NCBI GenBank assembly: GCA_961205875.1
Contig: OY540821.1
Location: 5,208,001-5,272,000, forward strand
Direction: 5' to 3'
From: Sialis fuliginosa
Lineage: Eukaryota; Arthropoda; Insecta; Megaloptera; Sialidae
DNA length: 64,000 nucleotides
Each line of letters opens with the position of its first letter. Within the stretch, counting starts at the first letter, position 1. The notes beneath the pieces were generated by a model. It was not told where the DNA came from. It searched no databases and saw only the letters and a list, made by a program, of their open reading frames with translations. Of the stretch, positions 45,666-58,379 are shown piece after piece. Both the position numbers and the translations under genes were made by a program.

Positions 45666-46322
45666 ATTATAAAACGCAAGGCCTGGAACTTGATTTTTTA
45701 ATATATTGTGTAAAGAGGGTACTTTAAGAGGTAGCGTAGTTCTTTTGGGGATAGTTTTATGTTTGAATCGTCAATATTATTGATAATTAAATAATTCCTA
45801 CTATTTAACATATATTTTATATTGTTTTATAATTTTTGATAATTTCATTCTACATGTTTCAATTACTTTGACCCCTTATATCTTTGAAACCATTCATATG
45901 CTCATTTTAATTTTTTGTGATTAATATCTCATCATAAGTCATCATTAGATCACAAATTCATTGAATATTTTCGGACCCCCAAACGTGAGATTTTTAAGGG
46001 TCACTCTTTTTAATGATTTTTGATACAAACATAAAAATTAAAAAATGTATTTAGTGCAAAATAACCCCATACATGCACCGCCACTGATGTAATACACATA
46101 TCCACAACTCTGTGATTCAAAAGCCAGATAGTAAAATGAGTGAGTTAGGATAATCTGACGGTTATTAATTATAGAATATCAACAGTAAAATCCTATTAAT
46201 TAAGTCTAATTTATTGTATAATATTCGGTTTAGTTTAGTATCATACCCATTGTATGCAGATTTCACAATAAGATGTTCTGTCAACTCATTTAATATAATC
46301 ATATCAAAGGATCGGAATATTT
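45666..46322. other. AT-rich stretch without recognisable features
   Basis: No inverted-repeat ends, RNA gene, tandem structure or credible reading frame was recognised here. Confidence 0.5.
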
Positions 46323-47690
46323 CTAGAGGAAAAATGGTCTATATTAAATGGTTTATATATATAATTAATATATATAAGAGATTATTTTAAAGATTGAAAT
46401 CTCTACTTTTGAGGTTTTTTTTCTAATTTTCACTTCATTTTTCGCAATATTATGAGATTTTAAACAAAAAAATAAAATTTCTAGAGGAAAAATGGTCAAT
46501 TTTAAATGGTTTATATATATAATTAATATATATAAGAGATTATTTTAAAGATTGAAATCTCTACTTTTGAGGTTTTTTTTCTTCTAATTTTCACTTTATT
46601 TTTGGCAATATTATGAGATTTTAAACAAAAAAATAAAATTTCTAGAGGAAAAATGGTCAATTTTCAATGTTTTCTAATTATCGTAAAAATGGTCGTAAAT
46701 AAATAAATAAAAAATCATTTTAATGACTGAAGTCTCTAATTTTTAGTTGCTTTTTTCTAATTTTTACTTTAATTCATTTTTCGCTATATTATAAGATTTT
46801 AAACAAAAAAATAAAATTTCTAGAGGAAAAATGGTCAATTTTAAATGGTTTATATATATAATTAATATATATAAGAGATTATTTTAAAGATTGAAATCTC
46901 TACTTTTGAGGTTTTTTTTCTTCTAATTTTCACTTTATTTTTGGCAATATTATGAGATTTTAAACAAAAAAATAAAATTTCTAGAGGAAAAATGGTCAAT
47001 TTTCAATGTTTTCTAATTATCGTAAAAATGGTCGTAAATAAATAAATAAAAAATCATTTTAATGACTGAAGTCTCTAATTTTTAGTTGCTTTTTTCTAAT
47101 TTTTACTTTAATTCATTTTTCGCTATATTATAAGATTTTAAACAAAAAAAAAAAATTTCTAGAGGAAAAATGGTGAATTTTCAATGTTCTCTAATTATCG
47201 TAAAAATGGTCGTAAATAAATATATAAAAGATTATTTTAATAACTGAAGTCTCTTATTTTTATTTTTTTATTTTTTATTTTCACTTTAATTCATTTTTCG
47301 CAATATTATGAGATTTTAAACAAAAAATTAAACTAGAGGAAAAATTGATCAATTTTCAAAGTTCTCTAACTATCGTAAAAATGGTCGTAAATAAATATAT
47401 AAAAGATTATTTTATAACTGAAGTCTCTTATTTTTAGTTGTTTTTTTTCTAATTTTCAATTTAATTCATTTTTCACAATATTATGAGATTTTAAACAAAA
47501 AAATAAAACTCGAGGAAAAACTGATCAATTTTGAAAGTTCTCTAACTATCGTAAAAATGGTCGTAAATAAATATATAAGAGATCATTTTAAAGATTGAAG
47601 TCTTTATTTTTTAGTGGTTTTTGTAAATGTTACTTCAATTCATTTTTCGCAAAATTATAAAGGAATGAAAAAGTTCAAAATTTGTGCATC
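46323..47690. repeat. Satellite-like tandem array, 158-178-bp units
   Basis: Eight units begin CTAGAGGAAAAATGGT or CTCGAGGAAAAA, at 46323, 46481, 46642, 46820, 46981, 47159, 47333 and about 47510. Type A units (158-161 bp) carry TTATATATATAATTAATATA. Type B units (174-178 bp) carry TCGTAAAAATGGTCGTAAAT. The order is A A B A B B B B. Segment 46481-46819 (A+B, 339 bp) and 46820-47158 differ at only one base by eye, a very recent higher-order duplication. The last units are the most diverged. Confidence 0.92.
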
Positions 47691-48299
47691 AGGTTTAAAT
47701 TTTTTTTAAAAAGTACTTCGAAATGTGTAGTTTCAGCTTTAAAATGAATTTTTAAATTTAATCTTCGATTATTTTTCGTGGGAAAAATCAGAGATCAAAT
47801 TAAAGAAACTGAAACTACAGGCTCACAAATGGCATAATATGTTTTGTCTACAAAAATATTAACCCCATTATTAATTGTTATTAATTTTGCTTTATACAAC
47901 CCAAATTCAGTCCTTGTAAATACCCACGAAACTGTGTTCAATAAGACGTAACTTTCACCCCCAAACCCAAGAACTAACATTAACTTTTTATAAACGATCT
48001 CATTCTGCAGCAAGAAATTCTTTTTAAAAAGAAATCTACAGATAACAAAATGTTATTTCAAAACAAAATATTCAAGTAATTTATAAAAACTTTTTTATCC
48101 CTTCTTATTCCGCTTCTTCTCTTTCACATACAACTTGATCCTATGTATTTTATTGGAGCTATCAAGAAAAAACACACATACATACATCTACAATCTTAAA
48201 CCAGTGGTCTTCAAAATGGGGTACTAATACTCAGATTGTAAACTTTAATCATAATGTGTAATTAACAAAAAAAATTTGTTAGTTTATAATAACTAATTA

Positions 48300-48805
48300 G
48301 GCGGCTATTACACTATCAAAGAAATATGATAAAATTTCTTTGATCAAAGAAATATGACAGTGTAATAAGTCAACTTTTATAATATTTACCTTCATAATAT
48401 TTATATGATCATAGTTAATGACAGTCTCTTATATTTGATCAAAGTTTTTTGACAGATAAATCAAAATGGCGACTACCAAGTTATCACTGACAGTTACAGT
48501 TACATAATTATTAATATATGAATATCAACAAAATCCAGTATTATATGATAATCTTCTTATTGATTATAAAAACCACAATACACGGTTGTAAATTCAAACC
48601 TCGATCGCGTCAATTGACGAACATCCACGCACTGATATTCAAAAGGCACCAAAAAAGAAGAAAATATCCCTAGATAATATTGAGAAAATATTATCAAATA
48701 TTTTATGTAGTGTGATAAAACAAAATCTCGTATTTTATCAAAGAAATATGATCAAATCTTTGTCAAAGATCTTTGATATATTTATTTGATAGTGTAATAG
48801 CCGCC
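48300..48805. mobile_element. PIF/Harbinger-type MITE, TTA duplication
   Basis: GGCGGCTATTACACTATCAA at the left is inverted at the right, with TTA outside both ends (48297-48299, 48806-48808). Multiple ATCAAAGAAATATGAT and TTTGATCAAAG boxes lie in the subterminal 80 bp of each end. The interior includes AAAATGGCGACTACCAAG. It is 506 bp, with no transposase. Confidence 0.92.
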
Positions 48806-48829
48806 TTAGAAAGAAGTTAATTGGTATTT

Positions 48830-49610
48830 TGACGAGTATGCCGTTATCTACATAAGGTCAACAGGGGGGAAGATGGTACAGACATCTTAAATATCTTTAA
48901 TATCGTTTATATTAATTATTATGCCACACTCTATTCATAGAGCAATAAATAATACGTCAATAAAAAGCTTATACAGTCTTATTTATAATAAAATGAAATT
49001 TAACCCTCCTTTCCTCAACCCTTAAATACAGAAGCATAACAAAATTTCAGGTAATTTTCAAGGATTTTGTACAAATAGCCGACCTTCAATATTTCGCTTT
49101 TTATCACAGATTAAGGGTTGTAATTGGTCTCATTCGATCCTGCTAAGAAAATCCTTGAGTCGAGATCTTTACGATTATTATTATTAGTTGCCGCACAGTT
49201 GCTACTATTCCCCTAGTTTCTATTTTTGTGATTTCACAAATAAAGATGAATAATTCTTCAATTTTGATAGCCACTGGTATATGTTATTTCCTACTTTTTA
49301 TTGTGAAACAAGGATTTGTTGTAAATAACTAGAAGCGAGGTGAATAGGACAAATACGTCTGTTATTTTGATCTACTAAAATGCAATAAGAAAATGGTGTT
49401 ATAAAGGGAACATTTTGACACTCACTGATGAAAGATTTAAGAGATACTGACAAGTGTTATTTGTATATGTCTTCTGATGATTTTCCTCAAAGCTGTCGTG
49501 TATTTTGTTTACAAATTCTCACACAAATGTAAATAATAATAAAAATGTAATTTGTCGATTCAGACAGGCCGGTATTATAAATAATTTTCGTGGCGAAAAA
49601 AAACATCTAA
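48830..49610. other. Non-repetitive AT-rich stretch
   Basis: It contains GTCAACAGGGGGGAAGATGG near 48858 and otherwise mixed AT-rich sequence. No element end, RNA gene or protein-like frame was recognised. Confidence 0.45.
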
Positions 49611-49612
49611 CA

Positions 49613-50300
49613 AGTAAATGCACAGTGCTTCCTCGTGCAAAATTCACCAAAGGTATAGTTAATTATTGAACAATTTAAATAAAAACCGATGCTCAGATAA
49701 AATGCTTAGAATTATTGGTTAACCATTTAATTTTTATAAAATTTTACTAAAAAATATTAGTTCGAAATTTTTCTTAAAATGCACCTGATTATTTTTTCGT
49801 ATATTTTTAATTTTTTGACAATTTCAATCTAAATCTAAATTTATGCAAACGTCAAAAGGACATTTAATATATCCAAGAAAATATCAATTTAGAAAAACAA
49901 AACACGAAATTTTAAAATAAATTCAGATAAATCTTTGTAAGGTAATATTTTACAACAGACGTTGTAGACCCATATTATAGGAAATGTAATGCTCTACAAA
50001 AAATATTCTTTAAAATCCTCACGTAACATCTGTCGTTCTTGAGATATCTCGAAAAAATAAATATTTTGGGATGTCACCCCTCCCCCTTACACACGATTTT
50101 GATGATGGGACCGTCCTCAAGCCAAACCCAACCATCCGACCAAGTTTCAACAATATCGGTTCAGTGGTTTATGAGTTATGCGTGTGACAAGGATTCAGGA
50201 GACGGACACATGGACACACACACGGACGGACGGACGGACAGACAAACACGGAACGAAAAGTGTTTGTCTTGACGTGAAACGGAAAGATCAATTTAAAATT
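49613..50300 (+). repeat. Rep-A copy 11, cut by Rep-B copy 6
   Basis: It starts AAGTAAATGCACAGTGCTTC and is collinear with the full copies to GAAAGATCAATTTAAAATT, where it switches at base 50301 to the Rep-B 5' end. About 70 bp of its 3' end is missing. Two overlapping open frames (50039-50390) read its microsatellite and are not genes. Confidence 0.88.
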
Positions 50301-50445
50301 AAGATACTGGCACCAGTCTTGGATAATACCTCAGTGTTGGACTCTTGTTTAATTAAATGTACTAAATTAGAAATATTTGTTCATATTTGATTACGTACTG
50401 CCATTACTGAATCATAATCTATAAACATTGTCATACTGACATATT
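50301..50445 (+). mobile_element. Rep-B copy 6 (5' end)
   Basis: AAGATACTGGCACCAGTCTT, CAGTGTTGGACTC and the AAATGTACTAAATTAGAAAT blocks match the Rep-B 5' end of the subtype at 27275. It stops after AATCATAATCTATAAACATT. It directly replaces the 3' end of Rep-A copy 11. Confidence 0.8.
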
Positions 50446-51294
50446 CTTGAAAACGAGTCAAAATTTAGTGCAAAATATTACAATTTATGATCGAGTGTAC
50501 AATCATCTACAGGATGATTTTAGTTGTAAATCACTCTGTATATTTACCATTTAATAACAATAAATCTTTTTACTCTTGGATTTTTTTATGATCAATAAAA
50601 TAACACACATGCGCATAAAATAGAAATATTTTTAATCAATCACTAGTCAGTAATAATTATACAAAAACTTAAAATTTCCATACATCCATATCTGTCAATA
50701 GAAATTATACATTTCAATTATTTCAATAGAAATTAATTTCATTGTCATCATCATCATGAACGTTTTGCTCGTCCCTTCAAAGAGCTTGTTTAGTATGATT
50801 GTTTATTTTATATAGAAAGAGAAACACGAGTAAGGGAGAAGTTTGCTAAAGGAGAGAGAGGTAACGAACACAATTTAATCCCCAGTATATCTGTTAATCA
50901 TTGTACACCAGATTGAAAGTAAATTGTGTTTTAATAAAACATTGTTGTAAAATAAACAGAATAATCTTCATCTAAGAACATTGAAAAACAATTGTATCAA
51001 AAGAAACAAAACATTATTGTTCAATTTGTTTTATTTCTTAATTAAATCTTATATTGAAATTTATTGTCGATTGTGAAATATTCAACCACATTTATTTGAT
51101 ACTTAAAAAAAGTATAAACAAACATAACTTGGTCATAAAATGCACTCACTTATACTCATAGGTAGCATAAGTTCCTTGAAATTTGATTTAAAACTACTAT
51201 AGTAAAAATTTTATAAAAAATAAAATTTTTTTCAAACACGTACTATTTTTCGATTTTTTTCAAAAATCTAAAACTTCTTGTGTCTGATGTAAAA

Positions 51295-51600
51295 CGATTT
51301 TTTATTTGTTTGAAAGAATATACTCCCGAGGTGATCTCATATAATTTTTTTTAGAATCTGACCATGCACTTTGAAGCCACTCAAAAGGAAAAAATAAAAA
51401 ACTTTTTAAGAAAAAAATAAAACGGACTTCAAATAATTCTAGAAATACTGAAAGGCTTATAATTATAATTAAATTTAACAGTTTTTGAAGTGCCAAACAA
51501 ATAAAAAACTTTTTAAGGAAGAAAAAAAAATTGTTAAATACTGAGTTTTTAGGGTTTATTTTTTATATTCAGTTTTATTTTTTTCTTAAAATGCGTAAAA
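51295..51600. repeat. ACCGACTT-type repeat (family K)
   Basis: GAATATACTCCCGAGGTGAT, then AAACGGACTTCAAATAATTC and AGTTTTTGAAGTGCC, parallel the order in 20100-20510. It is non-coding; the minus-strand open frame 51302-51496 is incidental. Confidence 0.6.
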
Positions 51601-52937
51601 CTAATTCAGACATAACACAGCAATGAATATAATCAATACCAATAATTCTATTGGCCCCCAACAGCACCATCAATGCCCACCCATTCTCATAGCCTTCTAG
51701 ATCAACACACATTGGATTTAGGTCACAAAGCACCATTATTTTGTACAAATACGAATTATTTTGTACATATACGAATTCTGTGTTGAAATAACTTCAGCAC
51801 TCTTCGTTTGAATATGTGAAGCACGCCCGAAAAAAAAACATACATATGTTATTCTGCGAATATTTGAGTTCAACAGTGATTTTTCGTCGTTCTTGAATTA
51901 TAAGAAAATGTTTGTACTTATTGTTATTATTCAATATTCAATACACATTTTGAATAAACGCAGTTTATATTACACAAATGCTAGTTTTTGCATATTCTAC
52001 GTCCTTTGAACTCCTTCTAGCTACTGATATTTTTCATGGAACCCTTATTTTTGCAAAACGCAAATAAAAAATATTTGTACTATTTTATTTTTTACCTCCA
52101 GCGCTGGTGAAAATTAATGCTTATAAGGTTGTATTTTAGGGACTATACTGTTCAAAATAAGACAAAATATTAATGATATATTATTGGTCACTTAAAAGTA
52201 TGAAAAAAATGGTTAACAATCAAAGTCATGAAAGGGTCTTGTAGGAAATTTATTCAAGTTTTTAAAACTGCCCTTAAATTTACTGTTTAATCATTAGTTG
52301 CTGATATATTGATGATCGAAGACAAAATAATCATTTTTCATTTAAAGTCAGATATCTCGGCAAAAAAAATTGAGAGAGACCAAAAAAAAATAAATTAAAG
52401 CTGAATAAACAAGTTAACTGACCAATACATTGGTTTAACTGAAAAAAAATTTAAAAAATTGGAAAATTTTTGTGTCCCACTATTTCTTTTGATTGCGCGA
52501 TAACCGTAACTCAAAAAAAATTATGCTAAAAAATCTCAAAACTAGAAACATGAAGCTTTAAAATTATTATTTATTTATTTCGATACGACCATTTTTCACA
52601 AAGATACAGCACTTCAAAAAACACCCCAAAAAAAAGTTTAATTTCTTGTTCCTTTAATTGTTTGGATGAGTGTATATTTATAATCTACGGATTGTTCGAG
52701 CTTCTTTCGTTGCCTATATCGCGCGAATCCTGGCATATTTTAATCGGTTGCGCGGCCTCATTTATCGTAGAACTTTGTTATTAAAAAGATTTTTTAGTAT
52801 TTTTTTAAATGTTCATGAAAGTATAGAGAATAATAAAAAATAATAAAAATTAAAACATTTTTTTTTTAATTTTGGAGGTATGTAACCCCTTAAAATAAAA
52901 TTGAATTTTATTCCAATATACAGATTTATGTATTAAC

Positions 52938-52940
<3 letters not shown>
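51600..52940. other. AT-rich stretch, nothing recognised
   Basis: Mixed AT-rich sequence including homopolymer A runs near 52380-52450 and 52620. No transposon termini, RNA genes or credible frames were recognised. Confidence 0.4.

Positions 52941-52943
<3 letters not shown>

Positions 52944-52973
<30 letters not shown>
52944..52973 (+). repeat. (A)30 tract
   Basis: An uninterrupted run of 30 A is preceded by ATTTATGTATTAACTAAATT. It could mark the 3' end of a retroposed sequence or be a simple homopolymer; no retroelement body was identified upstream. Confidence 0.7.
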
Positions 52974-52977
<4 letters not shown>

Positions 52978-53473
52978 GAAAAATGAGACTCAAATTCTAG
53001 ATTGACTCTTTTATATTCTTTGTCTTGTCGTATCTTGTCTGGCCGATGTGAATTCAGCCTAACCGTTGTGTGGAATATGCTTAATCTCACAGTGATTCAA
53101 AGACACAAACTTTCACGTTTTATTGCTCATAAAAATTACACTTTTTCATCGGCGCTAATTAGAGCCTTCAGGATGCTGTTTCTGATACGCCTTAATGACG
53201 TCATAAATCTCTACGTTATGAAATTTTATGTCCTCAAATCAGTTATCTCCGCAGATAATATTTATTAACATCAACTGCGGTATTTTTTAATTATATTTAA
53301 TGAACTGATGATACTTAGTATGAGTTAATGCATCCCGAGAAAAATTATCGTAATAGGAAACTTCCTACAACGAATAACAATTTTTTTATTTCAATCACTA
53401 GAAATTTAATTAAATTCGTTGAATGTGAGAATTTAAAATATATACATATATATATAAAAATTCACATGAAATC

Positions 53474-53502
53474 GAGACGAGACTGATTATGTCTCGTCTC
53501 GT
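53474..53502. repeat. Perfect short hairpin
   Basis: CGAGACGAGAC and GTCTCGTCTCG form an 11-bp perfect stem around TGATTAT. It is isolated, with no T-run typical of a bacterial terminator, and its role is unknown. Confidence 0.75.
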
Positions 53503-53602
53503 GTGCAACGCTATTATAATGGGGTTATAAATTCTTTAAGTTATATTACAAAACTTGCTCTTATAGCGGCGATAACTGGTTATCTCTTGAATAATCTATC
53601 TA

Positions 53603-54263
53603 GTCCAGGCAACGTAAAATTTTTTACGTAAAATTTAGAAAAATGTATGAGGTGCCAAATTTAAACAGTGATTAGAACATGTCCAGATGTATATTTCCTG
53701 AAAACTCCCTAGCAAAATTTTCTCCGGAACACTCTCAACCAAGGGCCAAAACACAAGACTCGAATCCAAGTATAAATGTATGAACATATTTACCGTAACG
53801 TATTTAGATATTGCAATGCTTTCGTAAAATTACTATATCTAGTGAACTAAAAGTCCGATTTACCCCATTTTTAATTTTTTTTAAAAGTACCACAGTCAAT
53901 TATGACACATTATTGGTTTAAATAACTTTATACCTATCAAAAAGGCTGTCGAACTCAAAATTTTACATTTTTAAAGTAAAAGTTTTAGTTTGACAACCAT
54001 TTTGAAAGGTATACAATTATTTTTGGTTAAAATAATAATAAAAAAGGTTGTAGATAATTTAATTATCTGTTTAAAATGTGAAAGATGGGGTTGATTGAAC
54101 AAAATCCTTGTAAAACAAAACTTTGGGCCCTTGGTTGAGGGTGTTCCGGAGCAAATTTTGCTAGGGAGTTTTCAGGAAATATACATCTGGACAATTTCTA
54201 ATCACTGTTTAAATTTTGCACCTCATACATTTTCCTTGTATTTTTTAAATTTATTTCCTGGGC
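53603..54263. mobile_element. TA-flanked palindromic MITE, about 118-bp matching arms
   Basis: The arms near 53643-53760 and 54110-54235 match closely in inverted orientation (ATGTATGAGGTGC, TCCAGATGTATATTTCCTGA, CTCCCTAGCAAAATTT, CCGGAACA, CAACCAAGGGCC). Weaker inverted similarity reaches the ends, TA then G(T/C)CCAGG(C/A)AA, and also continues toward the centre (ATACCTATCAAAAAGG with CATTTTGAAAGGTAT). The 661-bp element is nearly a whole palindrome. The open frame 54095-54316 is its arm and not a gene. Confidence 0.85.
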
Positions 54264-54666
54264 TAAACGTATTTTTCGAACAACCGATACTTTCAATTAC
54301 GTTTAAATTCTATTAAAGTATTCTATATTGATTTCTGATAACAATAAAACGTAAAAACTGATAAACAAAAACACAGTCGAGACGAATGTTCAATTTATTT
54401 TACTGAGAATGAATTATAGAAAAAAATACGAGTACAAAAAATTACCATAATGTTGATTGATATTAAACTGACAGATTTTTCTTTAACTGCCTTCGAATTA
54501 ACGGCAATAAATTAGATTACCGTTTTCTAAAACGCTAGCCAGAACATTCATATTAATGAATGTTTTGGTAATGATTATTGATTACAAGAAAATAAGACAA
54601 GTGCAAGCTATATTTGCACAATTAATGTCCGTGCCGATGCCTTTGATTTTTACTTTTTTATACATA

Positions 54667-54785
54667 GGGTCAACTGGGGTAAAAGTGAAACAAAATACAA
54701 ATCTTTCATGTTTTTTGACAGTTAACAAACAAATTCATACTTTAATTTTTTCTACTAGATGCGCTTATGAATAACCATTTTAAAT
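54667..54785. mobile_element. Left-end fragment of the 7638 element
   Basis: It is nearly identical to the start of the 7638 element: GGGTCAACTGGGGTAAAAGT, then CAAATCTTTCATGTTTTTTG and CGCTTATGAATAACCATTTT. It has an extra about 30-bp segment after TTGACAGT. The right end is absent. Confidence 0.8.
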
Positions 54786-54993
54786 ACTCATTAGGAAAAA
54801 AATTGCTCCTAAAAATGCCTAATGAGTATTAGGTTGGTGAAATTTGTACTAAATGAGCAATATCATGTATTTATATAATATTTTATAAATCGTACAGAGT
54901 TGATGTTCTAATAAAATACAAGTTAACTATCCTTGGTTAGGGCAATTTATTGGGGCGAAATCGAGTTGATTTGTTTTGGGTTGGTTAGTGTTC

Positions 54994-55016
54994 GTTAGGT
55001 TAGGTTAGGTTAGGTC
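54994..55016 (+). repeat. Interstitial (TTAGG)n
   Basis: Four TTAGG units in the G-rich orientation lie on the + strand. They are isolated and not linked to the 1158-2010 type of unit. Confidence 0.8.
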
Positions 55017-55099
55017 TATTCTAACACATCAACACGTGATATTTAATAGTTGTGACGTCGATAACGGCTTAATTTATTTGAGAGGAGGTGTAATGGACC

Positions 55100-55182
55100 C
55101 CCCCCCAAAGAAAAATTAAAAGTTATAAAATGAGAGCAAATTCAATAATACAATTATTTTCTTTTATTGGGGGGGGGGGGGG
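55100..55182. repeat. Paired C-run and G-run
   Basis: GGACCCCCCCCC and GGGGGGGGGGGGGGAGTAATGG flank an AAAATTAAAAGTTATAAAAT stretch, with a second CCCCCCAT run following. The mirrored poly-C/poly-G layout resembles the subterminal tracts of the hAT MITEs at 11275 and 62689, but TIRs were not found. Confidence 0.4.
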
Positions 55183-55883
55183 AGTAATGGAACATCCCCC
55201 CATCAAAAAAATATAAAATTAAAACAAATTCAATTATACAATAATAATGAATACAAATATTATTGCACAAAACAAAATTTTAATGCTCAAAGTATATAAA
55301 ATATTTTACGCTTAAATACTACTCTTATTAATTCAAGTGACGCACTAAACGTGTTCATAATTTAATATCTGTTATTCATTCCACATAAAGATCTGCTTTT
55401 GTAGCGCACTAAATGTGTTAATATTTAAATAGCTGTTGTTGATTCCACAGAAAGATCAGCGTTACTGTGTTGCATTGAACGTGTTAATATATCATAGCAA
55501 GCGCGACGACATAAAAAAGACATGATTAATCACTGTATGGAAATGCGATATTTTAATATCATTAATAATTCTGAAACATTCATTTTTCTAGTTTATATTT
55601 TGCTCGAATGCATACAGTATATATATTCTTTGATGTAGATGTTTATAAACGATGATGTTTATTTATTAATGTACAGACTGTTCCACAAAATCAAACAGTT
55701 TTAATCAATCAATTTTCTGCATCTCTTTGTCTAAATTATTTGATATATTATATTTTGTAGTAACACAATGTCATGTTTTTAAGATTTAACGGTTCCGTAG
55801 AAAACTAGGAAACCTTATAGATTCGCTCTGTCCGTCTGTCTGTCTGTATGTCACAACCCTCCCATTCTCTCATTTATCGGAAA

Positions 55884-56050
55884 TATTGTTTAGGATTTTT
55901 TAAAACATAATATGTATTGTAACAATAACAAATCAACTCCTAAATTACCTAACAAAATCGAATCAGAACAAAAAATACAAATAATTTTTGTTCTGTTTAA
56001 ATTTAAAAGTTAATTATTGAAAACAAAATAAACAATTGACGATCAAAAGA
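55884..56050 (-). mobile_element. Helitron fragment, family of 42895
   Basis: GGAAATATTGTTTAGGATTT and AAATTACCTAACAAAATCGA then ATCAGAACAAAAAATA, followed by AACAAAATAAACAATTGACG, parallel the part of 42895-43130 next to its 3' hairpin. Termini are absent. Confidence 0.7.
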
Positions 56051-56886
56051 CAATGGCCGAGCCGAAGAAGTCCGAATGGCGGCCTAGCGCATGCGAATCG
56101 TTCTCTCTACCCCGCTCCAACGCGGCACAAAATTTGGGAACGAGTTTTTGGTGAGACTACCAACGACAAATAATAAAGTCAATAATAACATTTCAAATTT
56201 TGAAAAAATAAGGAGGGGAGTCATAGAATTATATATTTTTATTTTCATATCTATACAAGTGGAGTAGCATACTGTAGATCTCAATTAGTAGAATATTACT
56301 CTATTTTTATATTTTTTTCTAATTCAAAAATGCTCCAAACAGTCCACGTAATATATACTTGACCGAATTTTTTTATATTTTTTATTAAATAGTACTTTGA
56401 TGTAAATATCCATTCTGAATATATCCACCATGGTGTGTGTCTGTCTACAAAAATGTTCGTTAATGGTTATTTATTAAAAAATAAAATAAATTATACAAAA
56501 CCCAATCTTTAGCTCTCCCCTGCACCTTCACCATAATGGAAAAAGCATTTTGAACCGGAAACTAAACAATTATGTAGTAACTCAAGACAACAAAACGTAG
56601 AATATTCGTCTGGGAAAAAGACATCTTTTTTTAAGACGGTCTCACAACCGGAAACGGATGTTTTTAAATTTTTTTGAATTATTTTATTTTTTACCTAATT
56701 TATATTCTATTCGTTTTTTTCCTAACAATTACGAAATAATCGATTTAAAAAAAATAGTCCATAATAAAAAGAATTGTTCATAAAAAAAGTTATAGAGAAT
56801 GTTATTTTCTTTAATTTATGTTCCATTAATTTTTTCTGTTTTTTATCAGTTATCCAGGATGATTTGTTTTATATATTTATATATAA

Positions 56887-57170
56887 CTAACGCATTAGAC
56901 CCGGTGTTACTCGGGGTTATAAATTTAATCAGTAATAAACCTACTAAACATTATTTTCACTTATCACTAACTGTAAACGCAGCGCAAGCGAATTTACCTC
57001 TCCGACAACAGTTATTTTTTTACACAAACTATTCACTTTAGTCAAATAATCCACAAATTATACACCTTAACCTTCCTCGCAAAACACTCTATCCGTGAAA
57101 ACCGGAATAAAATCCGTTCAGTAGTTACTGATAAAATCGTGCACAGATAGACGTGACGATAATACTATGT
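56887..57170 (-). mobile_element. Helitron-like fragment (reverse) abutting 57172
   Basis: AACTAACGCATTAGACCCGG then TGTTACTCGGGG is an inverted 3' end related to the end of the 59384 copy. AACCGGAATAAAATCCGTTC and AGTAGTTACTGATAAAATCG are shared with 32580-32660 and 59415-59450. It directly adjoins the 5' end of the next Helitron. Confidence 0.6.
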
Positions 57171-57171
57171 A

Positions 57172-57679
57172 TCTATATCCATACTAATATTATAAATGCG
57201 AAAGTGTGTTTGTCTGTCTCTCTGTCTGTTTGTTACCTTTTCACGGCTAAACCGCTGAACCGATCTTGATGAAACTTGGCAGTGAGATAGATTGCACCCC
57301 GAGGACGGACATAGGCTACTTTGTATCTCAAAAATTCAACCCCTAAGGAATTGCAAAAGGGTTGAAAATTTTGTATGGGGATTTTTTTTTAAGTAATAAA
57401 GATTTCATCCCCTGGCACATATGAAGGGTTGTAATTAGTTTTATTCGATCCGGCGAGACAAATACCATACGGTGGGGTTTTAGAAGGAAAAACAACCCCC
57501 TATCTCGCTTAGCAGTCGAGATATTTACGATTTTGCATAATGAATGAAACCAAAATATAGAAAAAAATTATATTTTACATATGAATGGTTGTAATTAGTT
57601 TCATTCGATCCGGTGGAAAAAATATCATGGGGATGGGGGTTTCGAAATCCACGCGAACGAAGCCGCGGGTAGCAGCTAG
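57172..57679 (+). mobile_element. Helitron, A|TC...CTAG|T, complete ends
   Basis: It starts TCTATATCCATACTAATATT after A57171 and ends GCCGCGGGTAGCAGCTAG before T57680. Just inside the 3' end, CCACGCGAACGAAGCCGCGG can form a short GC hairpin. It contains the CTGTCTGTCTCTCTG tract and two GGTTGTAATTAGTTT(T/C)ATTCGATCCGG boxes (57428 and 57588). Non-autonomous, 508 bp. Minus-strand open frame 57525-57830 is incidental. Confidence 0.85.
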
Positions 57680-58379
57680 TTATGTATAAATTACAAATTT
57701 TAAAGCAACCTACATTATTACTAGTAATATTATTACGTTTATTTTTATTTTTTACAATAATTAAGTAGATACACAAAGGATAAAAATTGGTTTTAATTTT
57801 ATTGACAACATCTACAAATTTTATCAACAATCAAGAGTGAAACAATTAAATTTGAATTAAAAAGGGTAATACACTTTGTTAAATTATTCAATTATTTAAT
57901 TTAAAATCAAATACTACAAACGTACAGTTTCATTAATTGTTAATTAATTGGAGACAGGAGAAAATCTATGGGAAATTGTAAGAGTGAAAAAATCTCAATT
58001 ATAAATTAATTAAGAACAAAAATGCACTGGAGATTTCACCCGACCACCCCCTCCCCCATTTTTCCTCTTTTTCCACAAGAATATGCATTCTTTTGTTGTT
58101 AATCGTTGGAGTATGGATCACTAGATAAATTTCTATTTTCAGTAGAACGATTTGGCATAAAGATGGAATTATCATGATTTTGCTGACTGTAAAGTTTTTT
58201 TTATTGAATTTTTATCATGGAAAGATTTGGTAAGTTCCTTTTTTTTGTTAGACTGAAATTCTTTAAAATTATTTTTAATTGATTTTAAATATACTGAACT
58301 GATTTGGATGCTGATTTGAATATCTGAAAATAATTATTATTTACAAAAATATGTTCTCCTTTGATTTTTAAAATAAATA

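Noticed and set aside
46323-47690. CRISPR-like regular repeats
   Set aside because: The units are contiguous tandem repeats without unique spacers, and the genome is eukaryotic.
53002-53268. 88-codon + strand frame in a less repetitive stretch, with TGACGTCA inside
   Set aside because: No recognisable domain, no splice or promoter context that decides it, and no homologous copy in the window; left uncalled.
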